From NCBI RefSeq assembly GCF_003336665.1, contig NZ_QPIJ01000042.1, forward strand, positions 1 through 42,975: 42,975 nt of DNA, read 5' to 3'. A program made the position numbers and the translations under genes. Under the pieces are notes generated by a model that did no database searches, was not told where the DNA came from, and was given only the letters and a program-made list of their open reading frames with translations. Origin of the DNA: Vreelandella rituensis. Lineage in GTDB: Bacteria > Pseudomonadota > Gammaproteobacteria > Pseudomonadales > Halomonadaceae. Positions 16,810-24,135 of this stretch are shown here, piece by piece (the first letter of the stretch is position 1; every line of letters begins with the position of its first letter).

Positions 16810-17286
16810 GTGACTCATTCGGATACTCCCCAACTGACATTGAAGCGTTTCTTCCCCTACCGCCTCGCCAATCTGCAGGCAGCCGTGAGTGCCGCTGTGG
16901 GGCGGTTGTATACTGGGCGTTTCAATCTGACGCATCAGGAATGGCGGGTGCTGGCGACCCTCAGCGAATATCCCGAGCTTTCCGCCAAGGATATCGCGAT
17001 CCATACCAATCTTGAAAAAATGCAAGTGAGCCGGGCGATTTCCCGCATGACCGAGCACGGGCTTCTGTTCCAGCAACCGGCAGCGCATGACCGGCGCTAC
17101 CTGCGCCTGCAACTGACGGAAAAAGGCCTGCAAACTTACCGGGATATCGTACCGTTGGTACTGGAAAGAGAGGCCTACCTGCTGGACGCGCTGAGCGCTG
17201 AGGAACGACAACTGCTCGATGGGTTGCTCGACAAGCTGCTGGAACGCACCCACCAGCTTGCCGAGCAGGACAGACTCAAGGAGTGA
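16810..17286 (+). CDS. MarR-family transcriptional regulator
   Basis: A 158-residue regulator with the MarR winged helix fold (residues about 30-110). The central part reads LTHQEWRVLATLSEYPELSAK, then the recognition helix EKMQVSRAISRMTEHGL, then the wing AAHDRRYLRLQLTEKG with the conserved DRR. MarR dimers bind palindromes and leave DNA when a small, often phenolic, ligand binds. Its own upstream region and the homogentisate operon share near-identical palindromes, so it probably controls the pathway and itself. Translation starts at GTG 16810 without a strong ribosome site. Its end overlaps the convergent VOC gene by 11 bases. Confidence 0.92.
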   Translation: MTHSDTPQLTLKRFFPYRLANLQAAVSAAVGRLYTGRFNLTHQEWRVLATLSEYPELSAKDIAIHTNLEKMQVSRAISRMTEHGLLFQQPAAHDRRYLRLQLTEKGLQTYRDIVPLVLEREAYLLDALSAEERQLLDGLLDKLLERTHQLAEQDRLKE

Positions 17287-17815
17287 ATTCTTCCTCGTGC
17301 AGCCAGGCGGCATGCTTGGGTGCTTTCTTGGTGACCGACCATTCTTCGATCATGGCGGGGGCGACTTCCTTGAGCTGCTTCATCTGCTCCGCCGTGCCTT
17401 TCACGTAGGTCAGCTCCAGTCGGTGGCCATTGGGGTCGAAGAAGTAGATCGAGCCGATGATGCCGTGCTCAGTCGGGCCAATCACGTCCACGCCCTTGGC
17501 CTCCAGTTCGGCCTTGGCTTCCAGCAGCGCCTTTTCATCCGCTACCTGAAAGGCAATGTGCTGCACCCATTCCGGGGTATTGGGGTCCCGGCCCATGGGA
17601 GGCGAATTGGGAATTTCGAAAAACGCCAGAATATTGCCTTGGCCCGCATCCAGAAACAGATGCATGTAAGGGTCCGGTTCCTTGGTGGAAGGTACCCGGT
17701 CTTCGGCAATCGCGACCAGAAAATCCATGTTGAGCTTGTCCTGATACCACTCGACGGTTTCCTTGGCATCGTTACAACGATAGGCCACATGGTGAATCTG
17801 CTGGATATTGATCAT
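17276..17815 (-). CDS. VOC-fold (glyoxalase/dioxygenase superfamily) protein
   Basis: A 179-residue protein with one pair of VOC modules. The metal ligands can be read as H8 or H9 (IHHVAY), E67 (FFEIPN), H86 (VQHIAF) and E134 (HRLELTY). It is too short for 4-hydroxyphenylpyruvate dioxygenase (about 350 residues), so it is not a hidden hpd gene. It could be a small dioxygenase, lyase or isomerase acting on an aromatic intermediate. A palindrome lies about 60 bases upstream. It converges on the MarR gene with an 11-base overlap. Confidence 0.85.
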   Translation of the reverse strand: MINIQQIHHVAYRCNDAKETVEWYQDKLNMDFLVAIAEDRVPSTKEPDPYMHLFLDAGQGNILAFFEIPNSPPMGRDPNTPEWVQHIAFQVADEKALLEAKAELEAKGVDVIGPTEHGIIGSIYFFDPNGHRLELTYVKGTAEQMKQLKEVAPAMIEEWSVTKKAPKHAAWLHEEEFTP

Positions 17816-17873
17816 GTGCTGCTCCGGTTGCTTGTTGTTGGTTACCTGACGTGTTCTGGTGACCCCAAGAATA

Positions 17874-17891
17874 TAGTAACAAACGTTACTA
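17874..17891. promoter_or_regulatory. Palindrome upstream of the VOC gene
   Basis: Perfect arms TAGTAAC (17874-17880) and GTTACTA (17885-17891) around AAAC. The layout (7-base arms, 4-base spacer, outer TAGT/ACTA) resembles the MarR-type palindromes at 1539 and 16737, but the inner bases differ. It may be a variant site of the same regulator or of a related one. Confidence 0.45.
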
Positions 17892-18066
17892 CCTGCAAAT
17901 ACTTTCTTGCGTGGCCAGCATTTTCGAGAGGCCGAAGGCTCAACGCCAGGGGAATGAAAGGCTGGTTACTGGCGCCCTGTCCCAGATAACCGCTAAACTG
18001 CGCGGCCTCTTTTCCCCTCCAAGAAAGCGGGGGGAGCTACCCACCCCTTCGAGTTACAAGAGTCTT

Positions 18067-19425
18067 ATGAATGCCATTGTTCTTGCCATCCTGGTCATGG
18101 TTGGCCTAAGTCTTGCCCGGGTTTCCGTGGTGTTTGCGCTGATTATCGCAGCCTTGGTAGGCGGCCTGTATGCCGGCATGCCTCTGGACGAGATTCTCGA
18201 TTCCTTCAACGACGGCCTGGGTAACGGCGCGACCATTGCGCTGTCTTACGCGGTGCTCGGTGCTTTCGCCGTGGCGCTGTCGCGTTCGGGCGTCACCGAG
18301 CTACTCGCCAGCCGTGCCATCCACCGCCTTAATCTCAACGATTCCAAAAGCGCTACCGGCGATAACCACCGTTTGATCATTTACACCCTGCTGGCAGCAC
18401 TATTGGCGGCATCGGTCAGTTCACAGAATTTGATCCCGGTGCATATCGCCTTCATTCCGGTGCTGGTGCCGCCCCTGCTCAAGCTCATGAATCACCTCAG
18501 GCTCGACCGGCGGGTGGTTGCCTGTGTGATCACCTTCGGTATCACCGCGCCTTACATGTTGCTGCCGGTGGGTTTCGGCTCGATCTTTCTGAATGACATT
18601 TTGCTGGCCAATCTCAACGAAAGCGGTGCCGAGCTAGGCCTGGAAGTAACCCGGCAGATGGTGCCCATGGCGATGGTGATTCCCATCGGTGGAATGGCAT
18701 TGGGGCTGGCTGTCGCGGTGTTATTCAGTTATCGCAAGAAGCGCGATTATGAAGACCGGGACCTGGCCCATGGCGATGAGACGCCCGCCGAGGCGGCACG
18801 CCATCTCGCCACCTGGCAAAAGGTTGTGCTGCTGGCCGCGCTGATCGGGACCGTCACCGTTCAGCTACTCAGCGGTTCCATGGTGCTCGGTGGCATCTTC
18901 GGCTTCGCGCTGCTCTCGGTAAGCGGCGTGTTCCGCTGGCATGAGCAGGACGGTATTTTCACCGAAGGCATGCGCATGATGGCCCTGGTCGGCTTCATCA
19001 TGATTTCGGCGGCGGGCTTTGCCAGCGTGATGCAGGCCAGCGGCGAAGTGGAAGGCCTGGTCGCAAGCTCCGCCGACTTGATCGGGGACAACAAGGGGCT
19101 TGCCGCCTTGGTGATGCTGCTGGTGGGCTTGTTCATCACCATGGGCATCGGCTCCTCTTTCTCGACGATTCCGATCATCGCCTCTCTCTATGTGCCGTTG
19201 GCACTGAGTTTCGGCTTCTCACCGATGGCGACCATTGCACTGGTGGGTACCGCTGCGGCCCTGGGGGATGCCGGTTCTCCGGCCTCGGACTCAACGCTCG
19301 GCCCCACCGCCGGCCTGAATGCCGACGGCCAGCATGACCATATCTGGGACAGCGTGGTGCCCACCTTCCTGCACTATAATATCCCGCTGCTCGCCTTCGG
19401 CTGGGTGGCCGCGATGACCCTGTAA
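18067..19425 (+). CDS. Na+/H+ antiporter family (NhaC-like) membrane protein
   Basis: About 452 residues from ATG 18067, with 10 or more hydrophobic segments. The earlier in-frame GTG at 17911 would add a 52-residue non-membrane leader with no homology signature, so the later start is preferred, though its ribosome site is weak. The C-terminal region [19 protein letters not shown] and [19 protein letters not shown] is characteristic of this antiporter group. It likely exchanges Na+ for protons across the inner membrane, useful in a halophile. It stands alone between the VOC gene and the first AAA/nuclease gene. Confidence 0.85.
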   Translation: MNAIVLAILVMVGLSLARVSVVFALIIAALVGGLYAGMPLDEILDSFNDGLGNGATIALSYAVLGAFAVALSRSGVTELLASRAIHRLNLNDSKSATGDNHRLIIYTLLAALLAASVSSQNLIPVHIAFIPVLVPPLLKLMNHLRLDRRVVACVITFGITAPYMLLPVGFGSIFLNDILLANLNESGAELGLEVTRQMVPMAMVIPIGGMALGLAVAVLFSYRKKRDYEDRDLAHGDETPAEAARHLATWQKVVLLAALIGTVTVQLLSGSMVLGGIFGFALLSVSGVFRWHEQDGIFTEGMRMMALVGFIMISAAGFASVMQASGEVEGLVASSADLIGDNKGLAALVMLLVGLFITMGIGSSFSTIPIIASLYVPLALSFGFSPMATIALVGTAAALGDAGSPASDSTLGPTAGLNADGQHDHIWDSVVPTFLHYNIPLLAFGWVAAMTL

Positions 19426-19533
19426 CTCTGCCGCACCTTGCACCAAGCAGCGCTCGCCGTTGACATTCGGCGGGCGAGAGCCCCAGGGAAAGCAGGCGTT
19501 TCTCATGCCGCCCTCTGGCACACCCTGGCAGCA

Positions 19534-19542
19534 TGCTAAGAT
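19534..19542 (+). promoter_or_regulatory. Extended -10-like element of AAA/nuclease gene 1
   Basis: TGCTAAGAT, an extended -10 pattern, with CTGGCA (19515-19520) as a possible -35. It ends 41 bases before the start codon. Very similar elements (TGCTAGACT, TGCTAAACT) occupy the same place before the other two paralogues. Confidence 0.45.
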
Positions 19543-19583
19543 AGCCATACCAGCGCCCCAGCAAGCAACAGGAGCGACATAAA

Positions 19584-21140
19584 ATGAGCGCGAAACGCAA
19601 GCTACCCATCGGGGTGCAGACCTTCGCCGACATGGTCAACGGTGAGTACTACTACGTCGACAAGACGCCGCAGATTCGCCGACTGATCGATCAGGGTAAA
19701 TACTATTTCTTGTCGCGCCCTCGTCGTTTTGGAAAGAGCCTGCTGGTGGACACGCTGAAGGAACTGTTCGAGGCTAACGAGCCGTTATTTCGGGGGCTGT
19801 ATATTCACGACAAATGGGATTGGCAAGTCCGTCATCCAGTGATTCGGCTGAGTTTTGCCGATGGCGTATTGCAAAGTCGTGACGCCCTGGATGAACGTAT
19901 CCGCGACCAGCTGTTCGTCAATCGACAACGACTCGGAATTTCACTTACCCGCGATACTGATATTCCCGGGGAGTTCTCAGCCCTCATTCGTCAGACACAT
20001 CAGCAATATGGCCAACGCGTAGTAGTGTTGATTGACGAGTACGACACACCCATCCTGGATAACATCACCGAGCCCGATGTGGCGCGGGAGTTACGCGAAG
20101 GGTTGAAGAATCTTTACTCCGTGCTCAAGGATGCCGATCCCCATCTGCAGTTCTGTTTGCTCACTGGTGTCTCCAAATTCAGCAAGGTCAGTCTATTCTC
20201 GGGCCTGAACAACCTGCGTGACATTACCCTCTCTCAGGACTACACCACTATCTGCGGCTATACCGACGTGGATCTCGATAGCGTGTTTGCCCCCGAGCTT
20301 ACCGGACTGGATCGCGCTGAGATCAAGCGCTGGTATAACGGCTATCGATGGGGCGATAGCAGCACCACCTCGGTCTACAATCCCTTCGATGTGTTGCTGT
20401 TGTTCCAGGAGCGCAAATTCGCTCCTTACTGGTTCGAAACCGCTACCCCCGCTTTTCTGGTCAAGTTGCTCGCCGAACGAGGCCTCTACACGCCGCAGTT
20501 CGAGAAGCTTCAAACCGAGGCGGAATTACTCGGCCGCTTCGATGTGGATGAGATTACCACCGAAGCTCTACTGTTCCAGACGGGTTACCTGACGGCACAT
20601 CAGGTCGAGGAACCCATGACCGGCTATTGGCTCTATACGCTGGGCTATCCCAACCGCGAAGTGGAGTCCAGCCTTAACCAGGCGCTGCTCCCTGCACTGG
20701 GCGTTCGGGAAAGTCCACGTCAACGTCTATCGCTTTTCCGGTTACTGCAGGCTAATGACATGGCCGGCCTGGAAAAACACTTCAAGGCGCTCTATGCCAG
20801 CCTCCCCCATGACTGGTATCGCAACAACCCTATCGCTCAATATGAAGGCCACTACGCCAGTGTCTTCTATAGTCACTTCGCGGCGCTGGGCCTGGATATC
20901 GTGGTGGAAGACGCAAGCAATGTCGGCAAAATAGACATGAGCGTCGATTTCAACGGCCATCTATATTTATTTGAATTCAAGGTGGTGGAGCAAGTGCCGG
21001 AAGGCAAAGCGCTGCAGCAAATCAAAGACAAGGGCTACGCTGAGAAGTACCAGGCCCAGGGTAAACCCATTCATTTGATTGGGGTGGAATTCTCACGCGA
21101 GCAGCGCCAAGTGGTCGCCTTTGCGCATGAAATGGGTTGA
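19584..21140 (+). CDS. AAA-ATPase-like / PD-(D/E)XK nuclease-like protein, copy 1
   Basis: A 518-residue two-domain protein. The N-terminal ATPase has an unusual P-loop RPRRFGKS (45-52) and Walker B LIDEYD (149-154), the pattern of the AAA-ATPase-like family. The C-terminal domain has D451 (KIDMSV) and E464-F-K466 (FEFKV), which form a PD-(D/E)XK nuclease-type active site. All key residues are intact. Such proteins occur in many copies in some bacteria, and their function is not established; links to mobile elements or defence have been suggested. AGGAG precedes the start. It is the most diverged of the three copies in this window (others at 31112 and 39698) and stands alone among metabolic genes. 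Confidence 0.85.
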   Translation: MSAKRKLPIGVQTFADMVNGEYYYVDKTPQIRRLIDQGKYYFLSRPRRFGKSLLVDTLKELFEANEPLFRGLYIHDKWDWQVRHPVIRLSFADGVLQSRDALDERIRDQLFVNRQRLGISLTRDTDIPGEFSALIRQTHQQYGQRVVVLIDEYDTPILDNITEPDVARELREGLKNLYSVLKDADPHLQFCLLTGVSKFSKVSLFSGLNNLRDITLSQDYTTICGYTDVDLDSVFAPELTGLDRAEIKRWYNGYRWGDSSTTSVYNPFDVLLLFQERKFAPYWFETATPAFLVKLLAERGLYTPQFEKLQTEAELLGRFDVDEITTEALLFQTGYLTAHQVEEPMTGYWLYTLGYPNREVESSLNQALLPALGVRESPRQRLSLFRLLQANDMAGLEKHFKALYASLPHDWYRNNPIAQYEGHYASVFYSHFAALGLDIVVEDASNVGKIDMSVDFNGHLYLFEFKVVEQVPEGKALQQIKDKGYAEKYQAQGKPIHLIGVEFSREQRQVVAFAHEMG

Positions 21141-21204
21141 AGCGGATCAACTTTTACCAAGTCCACTGGCAAGTGAATGATCAGCGCGTTGACATCCTCC
21201 TCCC

Positions 21205-21224
21205 TCAACGTCTTAGGACGTTGA
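21205..21224. other. Perfect palindrome in the gap before the DCC gene
   Basis: Arms TCAACGTC (21205-21212) and GACGTTGA (21217-21224) around TTAG, preceded by a pyrimidine-rich run CATCCTCCTCCC. It could be an operator, the terminator stem of the AAA gene (no T-run follows), or the relic of an insertion-sequence end. The 134-base gap holds no gene. Confidence 0.4.
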
Positions 21225-21274
21225 CACTGGTCTAAGGCGCCTTGCCCTTTGAACGCTCCACCCAGGAGATAACC

Positions 21275-21649
21275 ATGACCCAGCCGACGACGCTTTACGT
21301 TTATTACGACGCCAAATGCCCCGGTTGCCGCCGGGACAGGCAGCGCTACGAACGGCTTGCCGGCAGCCAGGCGAAGGGTATCGAATGGGTGGATGTAACC
21401 GACAATGCAACGCTGCTGCGCGAGCGAGGAGTGGACCCGCAAGAGGCCCTTTTATCGCTGCATGTCGAAGATGAGCAGGGACGGATCTACAACGGCCTCG
21501 ATACGTATATCTTGCTGATGAACCGCGCGCCCAGGCTCAAGCCATTGGCCTGGCTGATCGGGCTTCCCGGCATCAAGCCAATGTTGAGCGGGTTCTATCA
21601 GCGCTGGGTAAAGCGTCGCCTAGCCCGCCAAGGGCGCCTGCCCGAGTGA
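21275..21649 (+). CDS. DCC family (DUF393) thiol-redox protein
   Basis: A 124-residue protein with the hallmark YYDAKCPGCRRD near its start, giving a C15-x-x-C18 pair in a thioredoxin-like fold. The start at 21275 follows AGGAGAT, and an upstream in-frame ATG at 21242 is less likely. The family is predicted to do thiol-disulfide exchange; its partner is unknown. The C-terminal basic stretch GLPGIKPMLSGFYQRW is typical for the family. Four GAGT repeats lie across the stop codon, which is the first TGA reached, so their number would not change the protein. A Rieske gene follows 62 bases later. Confidence 0.85.
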   Translation: MTQPTTLYVYYDAKCPGCRRDRQRYERLAGSQAKGIEWVDVTDNATLLRERGVDPQEALLSLHVEDEQGRIYNGLDTYILLMNRAPRLKPLAWLIGLPGIKPMLSGFYQRWVKRRLARQGRLPE

Positions 21650-21711
21650 GTGAGTGAGTGAGCTTATTTTTCTGAATTCATTGATAACCAACCAAGCATC
21701 GAGAGCAGCGT

Positions 21712-22092
21712 ATGTCCCAATCATGGCAGAGTTATCGGAGCGCCCCTTCCCCGGGCACACGCCTCGTAAAGGAGGAGGAGTTGCTGCCCAACAGCACGCT
21801 TAGCCTCACGCTGGAAAATGAAAAGGGACGTTTTCCACTTCTACTGATCAAGCTGGAATCCACGCTTGTCGCCTATGTCAACGCCTGTCCCCACCAGTAC
21901 TTGCCGTTGGACCAGCGCGGCAAACGTATTCTGAGCCAAGACGGCGAGATTTTGCGCTGCACCAACCATGAGGCGAGTTTTTCAACACGGACCGGCGAAG
22001 GCGTCGGTGGCCATGGACTGGGGTGTGCCCTGGATGCTGTGCCAGTCAGCGTCGAAGAAGATGGCTGGGTAGTGATCGCTAATCCTGCGTAA
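21712..22092 (+). CDS. Rieske [2Fe-2S] ferredoxin-type protein
   Basis: A 126-residue soluble protein with the Rieske ligands C59-P-H61 (ACPHQYLPLD) and C83-T-N-H86 (LRCTNHEASF). The spacing of 21 residues between the pairs is normal. No membrane anchor is seen, so it is a cytoplasmic electron carrier. No oxygenase gene is adjacent, and its partner is not evident. It ends 6 bases before the convergent LysR gene. Confidence 0.88.
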   Translation: MSQSWQSYRSAPSPGTRLVKEEELLPNSTLSLTLENEKGRFPLLLIKLESTLVAYVNACPHQYLPLDQRGKRILSQDGEILRCTNHEASFSTRTGEGVGGHGLGCALDAVPVSVEEDGWVVIANPA

Positions 22093-22098
22093 ATCACG

Positions 22099-23070
22099 CT
22101 AATCTTCTTCCAACCTGAACGGTAACGCCTCGAACAGCGTGGCCAGTTCGTTGCACACGAATCGCGGCTCGATCCACTCTTCCAGATGATCCCGGGTGTA
22201 CTGCAGGAAACGCTGGGCCGGCTGCGGCAGGCGGCGATCACTGCGTATTATCAGCTGCCAATGGCTTTCGATCGGCAGGCCCTCTACCCGCAGTACCGCA
22301 AGCTCGGGATGCTCCTTGGGCAACACATGCTCAGAGAGCACCGCCACGCCCATCTGGGCTCCTACCGACACCCGAATCGCCTCGTTACTGGCCATTTGCA
22401 GGGTCGAACGCATCACCAAACCGTGCTCCTGCAGCCAGCTTTCCAGCAGCATCCGCGTGGCCGAACCCGGCTCGCGCAGCAACAAGCGTTCGTTGAGCAG
22501 CTGTTCCATCGAGAGCACCCCTGGCGCTTGAGCCAACGGATGCGCGGTAGAGGCAATCGCCACCAGCGGGTTACGCATGAAGCGGGCGGCCACCGCATGG
22601 TCCAATGCAGGCGGGTGGCTGAACACATAGATATCGTCTTCCTGGCGCTCGAAGCGGGTCAGCATCTGGCGGCGGTTGCCGATATGCACCGTCACATCGA
22701 CGTCTGGGAAGGCATGACTGAAAGGCCCCAACAGGCGTGGGAGCACGTACTGGGCGGTATTCACCAGCGCAATGCTGAAGCGTCCCTTGCTGCCTTGCTG
22801 CAGCGCCCCCAGCTGATCGGCGAAATCCTCGAAACGGCCGAGTACGTCGCGGCTCGCCTGGTAGAGCGCTTGGCCGGTGTCGGTCGTCCTGAGTCCCTGG
22901 GCATGATGCTCCAGCAAGGGGCCGCCCACCGCTTCGCTCAGCCGCTTTAGCTGTTGAGAGACCGTGGGCTGGGTGAGGTGGAGTTGCCGCGCCGCTTCGC
23001 TGATGGAGCCGCAGCGCACCACGCTGACATAGACCTGCAACAGTCGAAAGGTGAGATGGCGGATATTCAT
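22099..23070 (-). CDS. LysR-family transcriptional regulator
   Basis: A 323-residue LysR protein when started at ATG 23070 (MNIRHLTFRLLQVYVSVV). Longer frames add 61 residues without family similarity. The N-terminal helix-turn-helix reads GSISEAARQLHLTQPTVSQQLKRL. The remaining two alpha-beta lobes are the effector-binding domain. It diverges from an SbtA-type bicarbonate transporter and probably regulates it, as CbbR/CmpR-type regulators do for inorganic-carbon genes (inference). Confidence 0.9.
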   Translation of the reverse strand: MNIRHLTFRLLQVYVSVVRCGSISEAARQLHLTQPTVSQQLKRLSEAVGGPLLEHHAQGLRTTDTGQALYQASRDVLGRFEDFADQLGALQQGSKGRFSIALVNTAQYVLPRLLGPFSHAFPDVDVTVHIGNRRQMLTRFERQEDDIYVFSHPPALDHAVAARFMRNPLVAIASTAHPLAQAPGVLSMEQLLNERLLLREPGSATRMLLESWLQEHGLVMRSTLQMASNEAIRVSVGAQMGVAVLSEHVLPKEHPELAVLRVEGLPIESHWQLIIRSDRRLPQPAQRFLQYTRDHLEEWIEPRFVCNELATLFEALPFRLEED

Positions 23071-23184
23071 CGTAATAAACTCATATAGAACATCATCTAT
23101 GCTAAAAACCCGATTTATTATTAGTCGACTAAGCCCACCATGGGCAAACTCCTGCACCAAATCAACTCGCGGAGCGATGTACCC
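23071..23184. promoter_or_regulatory. Divergent control region, LysR / SbtA-like
   Basis: A 114-base AT-rich gap with two inverted repeats: ATAGA (23085-23089) with TCTAT (23096-23100), and the 12-base palindrome TTAGTCGACTAA (23121-23132). Either could be the LysR site. A GGAG ribosome site (23171-23174) precedes the transporter start. Confidence 0.45.
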
Positions 23185-24126
23185 ATGCCTGATATCGTGG
23201 TGATGTTTTTTCTGCTGGGCTTGGTGGCCGGCGCAGTGAAGTCCGACCTGCAAGTCCCTAAGGCCACCTACGACACTCTCAGCCTGTTGCTGATGCTGAC
23301 CATCGGCTTGAAAGGCGGCATGGCGCTACACGGCAACCTGCACTGGGGGCTGGTGCCGGAGCTTGCCGGCGTTGCGCTCCTTTCGGCGCTGATTCCGCTG
23401 ATGCTGATGCCGGTGCTGCGCCGCCTGGTGCAGCTTTCGGCGGCCGACAGCGCCAGTATCGGGGCGCACTACGGCTCGGTGAGCGCGGGTACCTTTGCCG
23501 TTGCGCTGGCTTACGTCGAAGCGCGCGACCTCCTGGTAGGCAGCGAGGTCACCCTGTATCTGGTGGCGATGGAGCTGCCCGCGATCATGATCGCCATTGC
23601 ACTGTTTCGCCGCCATCAAGGGGCCGAAGTCAACGAGAGCGTCAGCAAGCTATGGCACGAAACCCTGACCAACCGCGGCGTGATACTGCTGGGCGGCGGC
23701 GTGCTGATCGGTGCGCTCTATGGACCTGTCCAGGGAGGCGAGGTAACCGCACTGTTCACCAATGCCTTCAAGGGCGTGCTGGCGCTGTTTTTGCTGGAAA
23801 TGGGGCTGACCGCCGCCCAGACGCTGCGCCCGTTGCCTTGGCACCACTGGCGCCTGCTGACGTTTGCCATCGTCACACCCCCACTATTGGCGATGCTGGG
23901 TATCGCCATGGGCGTGGCCTTGGGTCTGCCGATCGGCTCCGTGGTGATACTCGCGGCCCTGACCGCCAGCGCCTCTTATATTGCCGCGCCGGCGGCGATG
24001 CGCGCGAGCATTCCCCAAGCCAATATCGGCCTTGCGATGCTGGCATCGCTGGGCGTGACCTTCCCGCTCAACGTCATGATAGGCATACCTTTTTATCACG
24101 TCCTGATTGAGAAAATGATGGGTTGA
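23185..24126 (+). CDS. Sodium-dependent bicarbonate transporter, SbtA family
   Basis: About 313 residues from ATG 23185 with roughly 10 hydrophobic helices. SbtA family signatures include the segment GLKGGMALHG and the motif HYGSVSAGTFAVALAY, repeated in inverted form near LTASASYIAAPAAMR. It would bring bicarbonate in with Na+ across the inner membrane. The start is chosen for GGAG about 10 bases upstream; ATG 23140 is an alternative. Its 3' end is 9 bases from the convergent TonB receptor gene. No companion SbtB regulator is seen. Confidence 0.87.
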   Translation: MPDIVVMFFLLGLVAGAVKSDLQVPKATYDTLSLLLMLTIGLKGGMALHGNLHWGLVPELAGVALLSALIPLMLMPVLRRLVQLSAADSASIGAHYGSVSAGTFAVALAYVEARDLLVGSEVTLYLVAMELPAIMIAIALFRRHQGAEVNESVSKLWHETLTNRGVILLGGGVLIGALYGPVQGGEVTALFTNAFKGVLALFLLEMGLTAAQTLRPLPWHHWRLLTFAIVTPPLLAMLGIAMGVALGLPIGSVVILAALTASASYIAAPAAMRASIPQANIGLAMLASLGVTFPLNVMIGIPFYHVLIEKMMG

Positions 24127-24135
24127 GGCCACGTC

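Noticed and set aside
17276..17815. VOC-fold gene as a 4-hydroxyphenylpyruvate dioxygenase supplying homogentisate
   Set aside because: At 179 residues it is about half the length of that enzyme and lacks its C-terminal domain.
21644..21662. GAGT tetranucleotide repeats at the end of the DCC gene as a phase-variation tract
   Set aside because: The stop codon is the first TGA in the tract, so a change in unit number does not alter the protein.
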